The notes under the pieces: model-generated
Databases searched by the model: none
Seen by the model: only the letters and a program-made list of their open reading frames with translations
What the model was told of the DNA's origin: nothing
Origin: DASQUK01 sp035697145
Lineage (GTDB): Bacteria > Actinomycetota > Acidimicrobiia > Acidimicrobiales > VFJN01
DNA length: 24,785 nt
Direction: 5' to 3'
Assembly: GCA_035697145.1 (NCBI GenBank)
Contig: DASSDL010000170.1
Location: 1 to 24,785 of the forward strand
Translations under genes and position numbers: made by a program
Shown: piece by piece, positions 7,278 through 14,426 of the stretch
How positions within the stretch are numbered: position 1 is the first letter of the stretch
Layout: each line of letters starts with the position of its first letter

Positions 7278-8021
7278 GTGGACGAGACCGCGAGTGCCAC
7301 TGTTGCCAAGCAGGTGACGCAGGCGCTCGCGGAACTGTTCTTCTCCGCCGAGAACCAACAGCGGTTCCATGGCACCGCCGACGAGATGGGCTTGACGCTG
7401 CCGATGCTCAAGGGACTGCTCGAGCTCGAGCCCGGGAGCGGCCTGCCCATGCGCAGCCTCGCAGACATGTGGGGCTGCGACGCGTCATTCGTGACGGTCA
7501 TGGTTGATGGGCTCGAGCACCGCGGCCTGGCTGAACGCCGGGTTGCCGACTACGACCGCCGCATCAAGACCGTCGAGCTGACACCCGAGGGCGTCGCCGC
7601 CCGGGAGCGGGCGCTCGATGCCGTGTACGCGCCGCGGGCGGGCTTCCTCGCGCTCACGACCACCGAGCAGGCGGCGCTGGCGAAGCTCCTCCGCAAGATG
7701 ACCGAGGCCCAGGCGGCCTACGACGAGCAGCTGCTCGACGATCCCGAGGTCCGGGCCGGGATGCGGCGGATCGCCCAGCAGCGGACACGCGAGTATCGGG
7801 CCCGGGCCGAGGGACGGGGTTCGGGGAGCGACTGGCGCACCCACTTCGAGCAGCATCGGGACGAGCTGCGCCAGCTCAAGCGCGAGGTCGACCGCGTCAA
7901 GGCCGACATGAAGGCACAGGCGCGGCGGGCGGCCAGGGAGGCGAAGTCGGCCAAGGCCGAGATCAAGGCTGCGGCGCGCGACGCCGTGGCGCCGCGCAGG
8001 GGCGGTGGCCGGCACCGCTGA
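7278..8021 (+). CDS. MarR-family transcriptional regulator with long basic C-terminal tail
   Basis: Winged-helix regulator, likely controlling the divergent ABC exporter and itself. The HTH core is visible as MRSLADMWGCDASFVTVMVDGLEHRG (about residues 58-83) followed by the wing with the family's conserved DRR (VADYDRRIKTVELTPEG). The dimerisation helices end near residue 155. At 247 residues it is about 90 longer than a usual MarR protein. The extra part (about 160-247) is a charged helix rich in Arg, Lys, Glu and Ala (REVDRVKADMKAQARRA, AKSAKAEIKAAARD) ending in a Gly/Arg-rich tip. That tail may be coiled-coil or bind DNA nonspecifically; its function is not known to me. The GTG start is chosen from the leaderless promoter spacing. 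Confidence 0.88.
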   Translation: MDETASATVAKQVTQALAELFFSAENQQRFHGTADEMGLTLPMLKGLLELEPGSGLPMRSLADMWGCDASFVTVMVDGLEHRGLAERRVADYDRRIKTVELTPEGVAARERALDAVYAPRAGFLALTTTEQAALAKLLRKMTEAQAAYDEQLLDDPEVRAGMRRIAQQRTREYRARAEGRGSGSDWRTHFEQHRDELRQLKREVDRVKADMKAQARRAAREAKSAKAEIKAAARDAVAPRRGGGRHR

Positions 8022-8108
8022 GAACGTGTGCGTATAGGCACGTCATCCTGGCTCTCGGTGGTCAGTGCTGCTGGGAGGCCCAGCTGTTGAGCTGCGACCC
8101 GGCAACAA

Positions 8109-8157
8109 ATTCCCACGCGGGGGTGCCTGCGGAACGCCCTATCCGCTGGGCCTGTAA
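8109..8157 (-). repeat. Inverted dispersed repeat, copy A
   Basis: Read on the minus strand, this 49-nt segment matches 16359-16406 on the plus strand at 45 aligned positions, with three substitutions and one single-base gap. The shared core is AGGCCCAGCGGATAGGGCG followed by TTCCGCA. Inside it GCGGA and TCCGC can pair. It lies between marR and dnaG, just upstream of the dnaG promoter. Confidence 0.8.
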
Positions 8158-8182
8158 GGCCCCTGGTCGCGGGGCTACTGCC

Positions 8183-8190
8183 GGTAGTCT
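8183..8190 (+). promoter_or_regulatory. Candidate extended -10 for leaderless dnaG transcript
   Basis: GGTAGTCT with hexamer TAGTCT (8185-8190) sits 7 nt before ATG 8198, the same geometry as marR. There is no Shine-Dalgarno. An open frame continues upstream to 8087 but crosses the dispersed repeat and shows no primase homology, so 8198 is preferred. Confidence 0.55.
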
Positions 8191-8197
8191 CGCCCCG

Positions 8198-10111
8198 ATG
8201 GGCATCCTCGACGAGGACGTGGCTGCGGTAAGGGCCGCGTCCGACATCGTCGGGGTGATCAGCGAGCACATGCAGCTGCGCCGCGAGGGGCAACGCTGGA
8301 AGGGGCTCTGCCCGTTCCACAGCGAGAAGACGCCGTCGTTCTCCGTCAACGCCAACGAGGGCGTGTGGTACTGCTTCGGCTGCCAGGCCCGTGGCGACGT
8401 CATCACGTTCGTGCGAGAGGTCAAGCACGAGGGCTTCCCCGAGGCGGTCGAGTGGCTGGCGGCCAGGGCGGGCATCACCCTGCGCTACTCCGACCGCAAC
8501 GAGGGCGAGGGCCGCAAGCGCCGGGCCCGTCTCGTCGAGATCATGGGTAGGGCGGTGGCGTGGTACCACGAGCGCCTGCTGTCGGCCCCCGACGCCGGGG
8601 CGGCACGGCGCTACCTGCGGGAGCGCGGGCTCGATGGCGACGTGGTGCGGGAGTACCAGCTCGGCTGGGCTCCCGACGCCTGGGACGCGCTCTGCCGGGC
8701 CCTGCGGCTCGACGAGCAGGACGCCCGCGACACCGGCCTGGGCCGTGTCAACCAGCGCGGACGCCTGCAGGACCACTTCCGGGCCCGAGTGCTGTTCCCC
8801 ATCCACGGCACCGAGGGGCACCCGGTGAGCTTCGGCGGGCGGATACTGCCCGGGACCGAGGGCCCCGGGAACCAGGGCAAGTACAAGAACACCACAGAGA
8901 CCCCGCTCTACAGCAAGAGCCGGGTGCTCTACGGGCTCGACCGGGCCAAGTCCGGCATCGTCCGCGACGGGACGGCGATCATCTGCGAGGGCTACACCGA
9001 CGTGATCGGGTTCCACCGGGTGGGAGTGCCCCTGGCCGTAGCCACCTGCGGCACCGCCCTCACCGACGATCACGTGGCGCTGCTCCACCGCTTCGCCGCG
9101 CGCCGGCTGGTGCTGGCGTTCGACGCCGACAGCGCCGGCCAGGCCGCCGCCGAGCGCTTCTACCAGTGGGAGCGCCAGCACGACCTCGAGGTGGCGGTGG
9201 CCGACCTGCCGTCGGGCCAGGATCCCGCCGACGTAGCCCGCTCCGACCCCGACCGGCTCGTAGCCGCGGTGGACAAGGCAACGCCCTTCCTGCGCTTCCG
9301 CCTCGACCGGGCGTTCGCCACCGCCGACCTGTCCAGCAACGAGGGACGGGCCCGGGCGGCGGAGCGAGCGCTGTCGGTGATCGCCGAGCACCCGACCGAC
9401 CTCGTGCGCGACCAGTACGTGATGGACGTCGCTTCCCGCTGCCGGATCGAGCCAGACCGGCTGCGGGCTCAGCTCGAGCGCCTGCGGTCACGGCCGCGGC
9501 CGGCGGCCGGACCCGGTGGCCCGCCCCAGGGTGCACGGGCCGCGGTGCGGGCGATCCCGAACGAACCCACGGACCCTCAGCGTTCCGATCCTGGCGCTGG
9601 GGGTCCCGCCATCGGTGTGAGCCACCGGGAGCCCGTGGCCGCGCCGCCCGGCCGGAACGGCGTGCGCCAGTCCGAACAGGAAGGACCGGCGGCCGAGGTG
9701 CTCCGCCACGCCATCCACAATCCGGGGGCCGTCTCCCGCTGGCCCATCGGCGATCTCTTCGACGACCCCGTGCAGGCCGGCGTCTACCAGGCCCTCCTCG
9801 AGTCCGACACCAACGCCGGCGCCCTGGCGACCGCTGCGCCCCGGGTTTCCGACCTACTCGCGCGCTTGCTGGTCGAGGAGCCGAGGTCCGAGCCGTTCGA
9901 TGCGGTCCGTCGGCTGCTCACCGAGGTGGCTCGCCGCCGGATCGGCACGCTGCGTTTGGTGGGCGCAACCAGCGAGGATCCGGCTCAGGCGCTCGCCGAT
10001 CTGGCCTTCCTCAACCGCGCGATCGACGACCTGCGCGATCCGGCGTCCGCGGCCGACTCGGCAGATCGGTTGCTAGCCTGGCTGGGCCAACGGGTTGGAG
10101 ACGGGGGATGA
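8198..10111 (+). CDS. dnaG: DNA primase
   Basis: Synthesises RNA primers at the replication fork together with the replicative helicase. The 637-residue length from ATG 8198 matches DnaG. In order: CHC2 zinc-binding domain with Cys38, His41, Cys59 and Cys62 (LCPFH ... YCFGCQARGD); catalytic core; Toprim domain with ICEGYTDVIGFH (Glu264) and the metal-binding LAFDADSAG (Asp309, Asp311); a Pro/Gly/Arg-rich linker at about 430-485 (PRPAAGPGGPPQGARAAV); and a C-terminal helicase-interaction domain of about 150 residues ending in LLAWLGQRVGDGG. Its stop overlaps the rpoD start by 4 nt (ATGA, 10108-10111). Pairing of dnaG with rpoD recalls the macromolecular-synthesis operon; rpsU is not adjacent here. 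Confidence 0.96.
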   Translation: MGILDEDVAAVRAASDIVGVISEHMQLRREGQRWKGLCPFHSEKTPSFSVNANEGVWYCFGCQARGDVITFVREVKHEGFPEAVEWLAARAGITLRYSDRNEGEGRKRRARLVEIMGRAVAWYHERLLSAPDAGAARRYLRERGLDGDVVREYQLGWAPDAWDALCRALRLDEQDARDTGLGRVNQRGRLQDHFRARVLFPIHGTEGHPVSFGGRILPGTEGPGNQGKYKNTTETPLYSKSRVLYGLDRAKSGIVRDGTAIICEGYTDVIGFHRVGVPLAVATCGTALTDDHVALLHRFAARRLVLAFDADSAGQAAAERFYQWERQHDLEVAVADLPSGQDPADVARSDPDRLVAAVDKATPFLRFRLDRAFATADLSSNEGRARAAERALSVIAEHPTDLVRDQYVMDVASRCRIEPDRLRAQLERLRSRPRPAAGPGGPPQGARAAVRAIPNEPTDPQRSDPGAGGPAIGVSHREPVAAPPGRNGVRQSEQEGPAAEVLRHAIHNPGAVSRWPIGDLFDDPVQAGVYQALLESDTNAGALATAAPRVSDLLARLLVEEPRSEPFDAVRRLLTEVARRRIGTLRLVGATSEDPAQALADLAFLNRAIDDLRDPASAADSADRLLAWLGQRVGDGG

Positions 10112-11454
10112 CCGATACGCCATCGACGCTCGACGCCTGGAACGGCTCGGTGGACGACGAACTCACCAAGCTGCTCCGGCGGGCCGGCACCCGAGGCCGG
10201 TTGACGCAGCATGATGTCGTCCGCGCCCTGCCCAACCTCGAGCTGACCCCCGAGGTGGTCGAGGAGATCTTGCGCCGCTGCCGCGAGGCGGGCATCGAGA
10301 TCGACGACGTCTTCGGCGACCTCGACGACCTGCGCGGCGCCCCTTCCGAGGGGCCCGACCTGCCGGGGGCCGAGCTGGTCCTCGGCAAGAGGGCGGCGCC
10401 CAACATCGTGGTCCTCAACGCCGAGCGCGCCACCACCAGTGCCTCGCGGGCGCGGCGCCTCTCGGCCACCCTGCGCCGCCGCAGCCGCCTGTCCGCCGAT
10501 CGGGCCCTGGAGCGCGGCGTAGGAACGTCCGACCCGGTGCGCATGTACCTGCGGGAGATCGGCCGGGTCCCGTTGCTCACCGCTGCCGAGGAGGTCGAGC
10601 TGGCGCGGCGCATCGAGGGCGGCGCCGAAGCCTCCGAGCGCCTGGCCGACCTCGACGCCGTCGGCGCGCTGGGCGATCTGCCCGCCGACGAGTCGCGGGC
10701 GCTCCAGCGCCTCGCCGACGACGGTGACGAGGCCAAGAGCGCCCTGATCCAGGCCAACCTGCGTCTGGTCGTGTCGATCGCCAAGCGCTACGTGGGCCGC
10801 GGCATGCAGTTCCTCGACCTCATCCAAGAGGGGAACATGGGGCTCATGCGGGCGGTCGAGAAGTTCGACTACACGAAGGGCTTCAAGTTCTCGACGTACG
10901 CCACCTGGTGGATCCGTCAGGCCATCACCCGCTCGATCGCCGACCAGGCCCGCACTATCCGCATCCCGGTCCACATGGTTGAGTCGATCAACCGGGTGCA
11001 CCGGATGCAGCGCCAGATGGTGCAGGAGCTCGAGCGCGATCCGACCGTCGACGAGCTGGCCGACGCAGTCGGCATGACCGCCGACCGGGTGCGGGAGATC
11101 CAGCGGATCTCGCTCGACCTGCTGTCGCTCGACGCACCGGTTGGCGAGGAGGACGACTCCTACCTGGCCGACTTCATCAAGGACGACGGTGCCGAGGAGC
11201 CCCTCGACGCCGCCACGCGGCAGATGCTGCAGGAGGCGGTCAAGGAGGTGCTCGACGAGCTCAACGAGCGGGAGAAGGAGGTCGTTGTCATGCGCTTCGG
11301 CCTCGACGACGAGCAGGCCCGCACCCTCGAGGAGGTGGGCAAGCAGTTCGGCGTCACCCGTGAGCGCATCCGCCAGATCGAGTCGAAGACGCTGGCCAAG
11401 CTGCGCCACCCGCACCGCTCGCAGAAGCTCCGCGACTACCTCGAGGGCGAGTAG
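10108..11454 (+). CDS. rpoD: Primary RNA polymerase sigma factor (sigma-70 group 1)
   Basis: The housekeeping sigma factor: 448 residues from ATG 10108, preceded by GGAG at 10097-10100. Region 1.1-like sequence occupies about residues 1-75 (LTKLLRRAGTRGRLTQHDVV). Region 1.2 is DPVRMYLREIGRVPLLTAAE near 143. Region 2 follows, with LIQANLRLVVSIAKRY, the core-binding LDLIQEGNMGLMRAVEKFD and the -10-reading FKFSTYATWWIRQAITRSIA. Region 3 includes RIPVHMVESINRVHR, and region 4 has REKEVVVMRFGLDDEQARTL with the HTH VTRERIRQIESKTLAKLRHP. The presence of region 1.1 and coupling to dnaG mark it as the essential group 1 factor, unlike the shorter sigma gene at 16441-17388. Confidence 0.95.
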   Translation: MTDTPSTLDAWNGSVDDELTKLLRRAGTRGRLTQHDVVRALPNLELTPEVVEEILRRCREAGIEIDDVFGDLDDLRGAPSEGPDLPGAELVLGKRAAPNIVVLNAERATTSASRARRLSATLRRRSRLSADRALERGVGTSDPVRMYLREIGRVPLLTAAEEVELARRIEGGAEASERLADLDAVGALGDLPADESRALQRLADDGDEAKSALIQANLRLVVSIAKRYVGRGMQFLDLIQEGNMGLMRAVEKFDYTKGFKFSTYATWWIRQAITRSIADQARTIRIPVHMVESINRVHRMQRQMVQELERDPTVDELADAVGMTADRVREIQRISLDLLSLDAPVGEEDDSYLADFIKDDGAEEPLDAATRQMLQEAVKEVLDELNEREKEVVVMRFGLDDEQARTLEEVGKQFGVTRERIRQIESKTLAKLRHPHRSQKLRDYLEGE

Positions 11455-11565
11455 CGGGCTCCATCAGCGTGCCCCGAGCCTGGCCGGTGCGCGGGAAGGC
11501 ACCGAGCTGACCCTGCCGGGCAGCGCCGTCTGTTGCCGTCGAGGCATGGATCACGAGACCAAAGG

Positions 11566-11596
11566 TGACCGCCCGCGATGAGTTCGGGGGCGGTCA
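11566..11596 (+). terminator. Terminator-like hairpin after rpoD
   Basis: TGACCGCCC (11566-11574) pairs perfectly with GGGCGGTCA (11588-11596) around a 13-nt loop, about 110 nt past the rpoD stop. It covers an in-frame ATG at 11578, which argues against that ATG being the start of the next gene. No T-tract follows. Confidence 0.5.
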
Positions 11597-11607
11597 ACGG
11601 TCTTAGT

Positions 11608-11640
11608 GGCGTGCAGGTGCGGCAGGTTGGGCCGCACGCC
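11608..11640 (+). promoter_or_regulatory. Overlapping alternative hairpins in the DUF899 gene leader
   Basis: GGCGTGC (11608-11614) can pair with GCACGCC (11634-11640), and GTGCGGC (11617-11623) can pair with GCCGCAC (11631-11637). The two 3' arms share 11634-11637, so the structures compete. They end 14 nt before the AGGAGG ribosome-binding site. This may be a leader switch, a second terminator, or chance in GC-rich DNA. Confidence 0.35.
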
Positions 11641-11667
11641 TATCTGGAGACCCAGGAGGCACCAGTG

Positions 11668-12414
11668 GTGAAGGGACATCTCGTCATGAAAACGCCGCCG
11701 ATCGTGTCGCCGCAGGAGTGGGAGGCTGCGCACCGGCAACTGCTCGTCAAGGAGAAGGAGTTGACCCGCGCCCGTGACGCGCTGGCCGCCGAGCGTCGGC
11801 GGATGCCATGGCTGGCTGTTGACAGGGAGTACGAGTTCGATGGGCCCGAGGGCAACGCGAGCCTGCTCGACCTGTTCGACGGTCGCCGTCAGTTGATCGT
11901 CTACCGCGCCTTCTTCGAGCCCGGCGTGTACGGCTGGCCCGAGCATGCCTGCATCGGCTGCTCGTTCCTGGCCGACCAGGTCGCCCACGTCGCCCATCTG
12001 AACGCCCGCGACACCACTCTCGCGTTCGTCTCGCGGGCGCCGCAGACGGACATCGAGCGCGTGAAGGCGCGGATGGGCTGGGAGATGCCGTGGTACACCT
12101 TGACGGACGGCTTCGACGCCGACTTCGGCGTGGACGAGTGGCACGGCACGAACGCGTTCATCCGGGACGGTGACAGCGTGTTCCGCACCTACTTCATCAA
12201 CAGCCGCGGCGACGAGGCGATGGGGAGCACCTGGAGCTACCTCGACACGACTGCGCTCGGGCGCCAAGAGGAGTGGGAGGACTCGCCGGAGGGCTACCCC
12301 CAGACCCCGCCGTACGGGTGGTGGCACTGGCACGACGACTACGGCGACGCCCAGCCGCCCGAGTACCAAGACCAGATCGGCCGGGCCCGCTCAAAGGGCG
12401 AAGACGCCACGTGA
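11668..12414 (+). CDS. DUF899 family thioredoxin-like protein
   Basis: A 248-residue soluble protein of the DUF899 family, a thioredoxin-fold group with no settled biochemical role. Family sequence begins at once with SPQEWEAAHRQLLVKEKE and LTRARDALAAERRRMPW, followed by DREYEFDGPEG, LLDLFDGRRQLIVYRAFF, ACIGCSFLADQV (the Cys-Ile-Gly-Cys element near residue 98, in the position of a thioredoxin-like active site), WYTLTDGFDADFG, HGTNAFIRDGDSVFRTYF and the C-terminal WHWHDDYG. GTG 11668 (or GTG 11665) is chosen because a consensus AGGAGG lies at 11654-11659, 8 (or 5) nt upstream. The longer frame from ATG 11578 would start inside a terminator-like hairpin. The next small gene overlaps its stop codon, suggesting an operon of two. 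Confidence 0.88.
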   Translation: MKGHLVMKTPPIVSPQEWEAAHRQLLVKEKELTRARDALAAERRRMPWLAVDREYEFDGPEGNASLLDLFDGRRQLIVYRAFFEPGVYGWPEHACIGCSFLADQVAHVAHLNARDTTLAFVSRAPQTDIERVKARMGWEMPWYTLTDGFDADFGVDEWHGTNAFIRDGDSVFRTYFINSRGDEAMGSTWSYLDTTALGRQEEWEDSPEGYPQTPPYGWWHWHDDYGDAQPPEYQDQIGRARSKGEDAT

Positions 12415-12578
12415 TCGCTCACGTCGCAGGCGTACCGGTGGAGGAGACCCTGCTGCCGCTGCTGAGCGGGGTGGGCGCCGGGCTGCTGCTGGCGCGCGCC
12501 TGGGTTGTGTCGCGCGTGCGACGCCCACGGAGCCTGCGACATGACCGACCACGGGACGCCGACGGTCCGCTGGTTTGA
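12411..12578 (+). CDS. Small single-pass membrane protein, function unknown
   Basis: GTG 12411 overlaps the stop of the DUF899 gene (GTGA), giving a 55-residue product. A hydrophobic segment TLLPLLSGVGAGLLLARAWVV spans about residues 13-33, followed by a strongly basic stretch SRVRRPRSLRHDR, so an N-out/C-in single-pass orientation is expected from the positive-inside rule. No family is named. The overlap with the upstream gene and the clear membrane segment support it as real; its small size keeps confidence moderate. Confidence 0.55.
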   Translation: MIAHVAGVPVEETLLPLLSGVGAGLLLARAWVVSRVRRPRSLRHDRPRDADGPLV

Positions 12579-12676
12579 GGGCCTCCGAGGGAGGGAGGGA
12601 CAGAGCCACGCCTGTAGCTGCGCGCATCGGGCCATCAGGGCCTCGTCCATGCGCTGTTATGCTGCGAGGTCTCCAT

Positions 12677-12750
12677 TCCGGGGTAGCTCAATCGGTAGTA
12701 GCAACGGATTGTTAATCCGCAGGTTGTGGGTTCGAGTCCCACCCCCGGAG
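12677..12750 (+). tRNA. tRNA-Asn (GTT)
   Basis: Acceptor TCCGGGG (12677-12683) pairs with CCCCGGA (12743-12749), discriminator G; T arm GTGGG/CCCAC with loop TTCGAGT; anticodon loop TTGTTAA with GTT at 12711-12713. CCA is not encoded. Two oddities: the D arm reads GCTC...GTAGC, one base longer than the usual GAGC form, leaving three good pairs plus a bulge or mismatch, and the anticodon stem has an A-C mismatch at its top (12704/12720). A possible -10, TATGCT, is at 12658-12663. Confidence 0.93.
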
Positions 12751-12856
12751 CTTCACCGGCAGAGCCGAGCGGACGTGCCCTCCTGCTGCTCGCCGACCTC
12801 GACGAGGGCCCACGCCCACCCGATCGTCAGCGACGACACCTGAGAGGATGAAGGGC

Positions 12857-13090
12857 ATGAGTGAAACCCACCGCCACTGCGCGGTGCACGTCACCAGTAC
12901 CGGCGAATGGTTCTTCCCGGCCGACTACGACGCCCTCGAGTTCTTCGAACTGACCCGGGAGGAACGGGACTACGTCGCTGCCGGCTACGCCGACGGCCGC
13001 ACCCGGGAAATTCTCGACAACGCCGTGGACGACGGGCGCAGGTCGAGGGTCAATGTGTTCGAGGGCCACCCAGAGTTGCTGTACGGCTAG
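12857..13090 (+). CDS. Small conserved-looking hypothetical protein
   Basis: 77 residues from ATG 12857 (80 from ATG 12848). The second ATG is preferred because GAGAGG lies at 12842-12847, 9 nt upstream, while it abuts the first. The product is acidic and aromatic-rich (STGEWFFPADYDALEFFELT, ERDYVAAGYADGRTREIL), without signal peptide or membrane segment. I do not recognise the family. It lies between two tRNA genes and its start and codon use look like a real actinobacterial gene. Confidence 0.6.
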   Translation: MSETHRHCAVHVTSTGEWFFPADYDALEFFELTREERDYVAAGYADGRTREILDNAVDDGRRSRVNVFEGHPELLYG

Positions 13091-13165
13091 CGCCACACCG
13101 AGCCGGCCGACGCGACGGTCAAACAGACGGGCGCCAGAGATGGTGTCTGACCAACATAAACAACC

Positions 13166-13238
13166 GGGCCTGTAGCTCAGTGGTCAGAGCAGCCGACTCA
13201 TAATCGGTAGGTCGTGGGTTCGATCCCCACCGGGCCCA
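13166..13238 (+). tRNA. tRNA with CAT anticodon (Ile2, lysidine-type, or elongator Met)
   Basis: Acceptor GGGCCTG (13166-13172) pairs with CGGGCCC (13231-13237), discriminator A 13238. D arm GCTC/GAGC, anticodon stem GCCGA/TCGGT, loop CTCATAA with CAT at 13199-13201, T arm GTGGG/CCCAC. CCA is not encoded. A CAT anticodon can be elongator Met or tRNA-Ile2 after TilS modification. The GGGCCTG acceptor and the GACTCATAATCG anticodon region resemble Ile2 genes, but sequence alone does not settle it. An initiator is unlikely because acceptor pair 1-72 is a normal G-C. Confidence 0.93.
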
Positions 13239-13284
13239 CGGGGGCGTCCGCCCTCGCCATGGACAGCGCCGACCCAGGAGACGC

Positions 13285-13315
13285 TTGACTTCGAGCGCGC
13301 TCGAAGCCCTACGGT
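13285..13315 (+). promoter_or_regulatory. Promoter with an 18-bp perfect palindromic operator
   Basis: A -35-like TTGACT (13285-13290) and a -10-like TACGGT (13310-13315) bracket CTTCGAGCGCGCTCGAAG (13289-13306), a perfect 18-bp palindrome. A repressor bound there would block the aldo/keto reductase promoter. No candidate repressor gene lies next to it. Confidence 0.6.
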
Positions 13316-13350
13316 CCGCCTCCTCGATCTCATCGTGAAGGAGCCGTCCC

Positions 13351-14376
13351 ATGGAGCATCGAACCCTTGGCCGCACGGGCGTCCAGGTCAGTCCCCTGTG
13401 TCTGGGCGCCATGATGTTCGGGGCCTGGGGCAACCCCGACCACGACGATGCCGTCCGGATCATCAACCGTGCCCTGGACGCGGGCATCAACTTCATCGAC
13501 ACGGCCGACGTGTACTCCGCCGGCGAGTCCGAGGAGATCGTCGGCAAGGCGCTGGCCGGCGGCCGTCGTGACGGGGTGGTCCTGGCGACCAAGGTCCATG
13601 GGTCGATGGGCAAGGACCCGAACGCCCGAGGTAACTCCCGCCGGTGGATCATGGCCGAGATCGACAACAGCCTGCGGCGACTGGGCACCGACTACATCGA
13701 CCTCTACCAGGTCCATCGGCCCGACCCCAGCTGCGACGTCGAGGAGACACTCTCGGCCCTGACCGATCTCGTGCGCTCGGGGAAGGTCCGCTACGTGGGC
13801 TCGTCGACTTTCCCGGCTCACGAGATCGTGGAGGCCCAATGGGTGGCCGAGCGCCGCGGCCTCACCCGGTTCGTGTGCGAGCAGCCGCCGTACTCCATCC
13901 TCACCCGTGGCATCGAGGCCGACGTCCTGCCGGTCGCCCGGCACTATGGCATGGGCGTCATCCCCTGGAGCCCGCTGGCGGGCGGCATGCTGTCGGGACG
14001 GCACCGCCGGGGCACCACGCCCGAGCCGTCGCACCGCCAGCGGCTGTGGGAGCGGCGCGGCATGGTCCGCTCGGGCTCGGCCGAGGACGCGAAGCGGACC
14101 GCGGCCGAAGACCTCAACGAGCTGGCCGACAAGTTCGGGCTCACGATGATCGAGTTGGCCCTGGCCTTCGTCATCAACCATCCGGCGGTGACCTCGGCGA
14201 TCATCGGGCCCCGCACGATGGAGCACTTGGAGGCCCAGCTGTCTGCGCCCGACGTGTCGCTCCCCGAGGAGCTCCTCGACGCCGTCGACGAGATCGTGCC
14301 TCCGGGGATCACGCTCAACTCGGCCGACCTCGGCTGGACCCCGCCGGGTCTCGAGCCGGGCAACCGTCGGCGCTGA
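13351..14376 (+). CDS. Aldo/keto reductase
   Basis: A 341-residue NADPH-dependent oxidoreductase with the (beta/alpha)8 fold of the aldo/keto reductase superfamily, close in layout to the YajO/voltage-gated potassium-channel beta-type groups. It starts with RTGVQVSPLCLGAMMFGAWG. Catalytic tetrad residues are visible: Asp and Tyr in NFIDTADVYSAGESEE (about 48-63), Lys in VVLATKVHG (about 77) and His in DLYQVHRPDP (about 121). The cofactor-binding end carries PWSPLAGGMLSGRH and the typical VTSAIIGPRTMEHLEAQL. AAGGAG at 13336-13341 sits 9 nt before the ATG. The substrate is unknown. Expression is probably controlled through the palindrome in its promoter. Confidence 0.94.
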   Translation: MEHRTLGRTGVQVSPLCLGAMMFGAWGNPDHDDAVRIINRALDAGINFIDTADVYSAGESEEIVGKALAGGRRDGVVLATKVHGSMGKDPNARGNSRRWIMAEIDNSLRRLGTDYIDLYQVHRPDPSCDVEETLSALTDLVRSGKVRYVGSSTFPAHEIVEAQWVAERRGLTRFVCEQPPYSILTRGIEADVLPVARHYGMGVIPWSPLAGGMLSGRHRRGTTPEPSHRQRLWERRGMVRSGSAEDAKRTAAEDLNELADKFGLTMIELALAFVINHPAVTSAIIGPRTMEHLEAQLSAPDVSLPEELLDAVDEIVPPGITLNSADLGWTPPGLEPGNRRR

Positions 14377-14426
14377 CGACGGCGGGACGATCGGCGTCCA
14401 GGGGACAGAGCTGGCCTTGTGCGGGC

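Noticed and set aside
8022..8180. Structured RNA gene such as SRP RNA or 6S RNA upstream of dnaG
   Set aside because: Several small hairpins are present, but the conserved SRP GGAAGG/AGCA loop and the 6S central bubble are not recognisable.
8087..8197. N-terminal extension of dnaG by 37 codons
   Set aside because: Crosses the dispersed repeat and the -10 box and has no primase homology; ATG 8198 gives the normal DnaG N-terminus.
7718..9391. 557-codon minus-strand frame opposite marR and dnaG
   Set aside because: No domain signatures and it overlaps two clearly real genes; antisense shadow frame.
10108..11454. Reading the long frame from 8560 as a primase-sigma fusion
   Set aside because: The part before 10108 is the wrong frame for dnaG and is low-complexity; sigma homology starts at ATG 10108.
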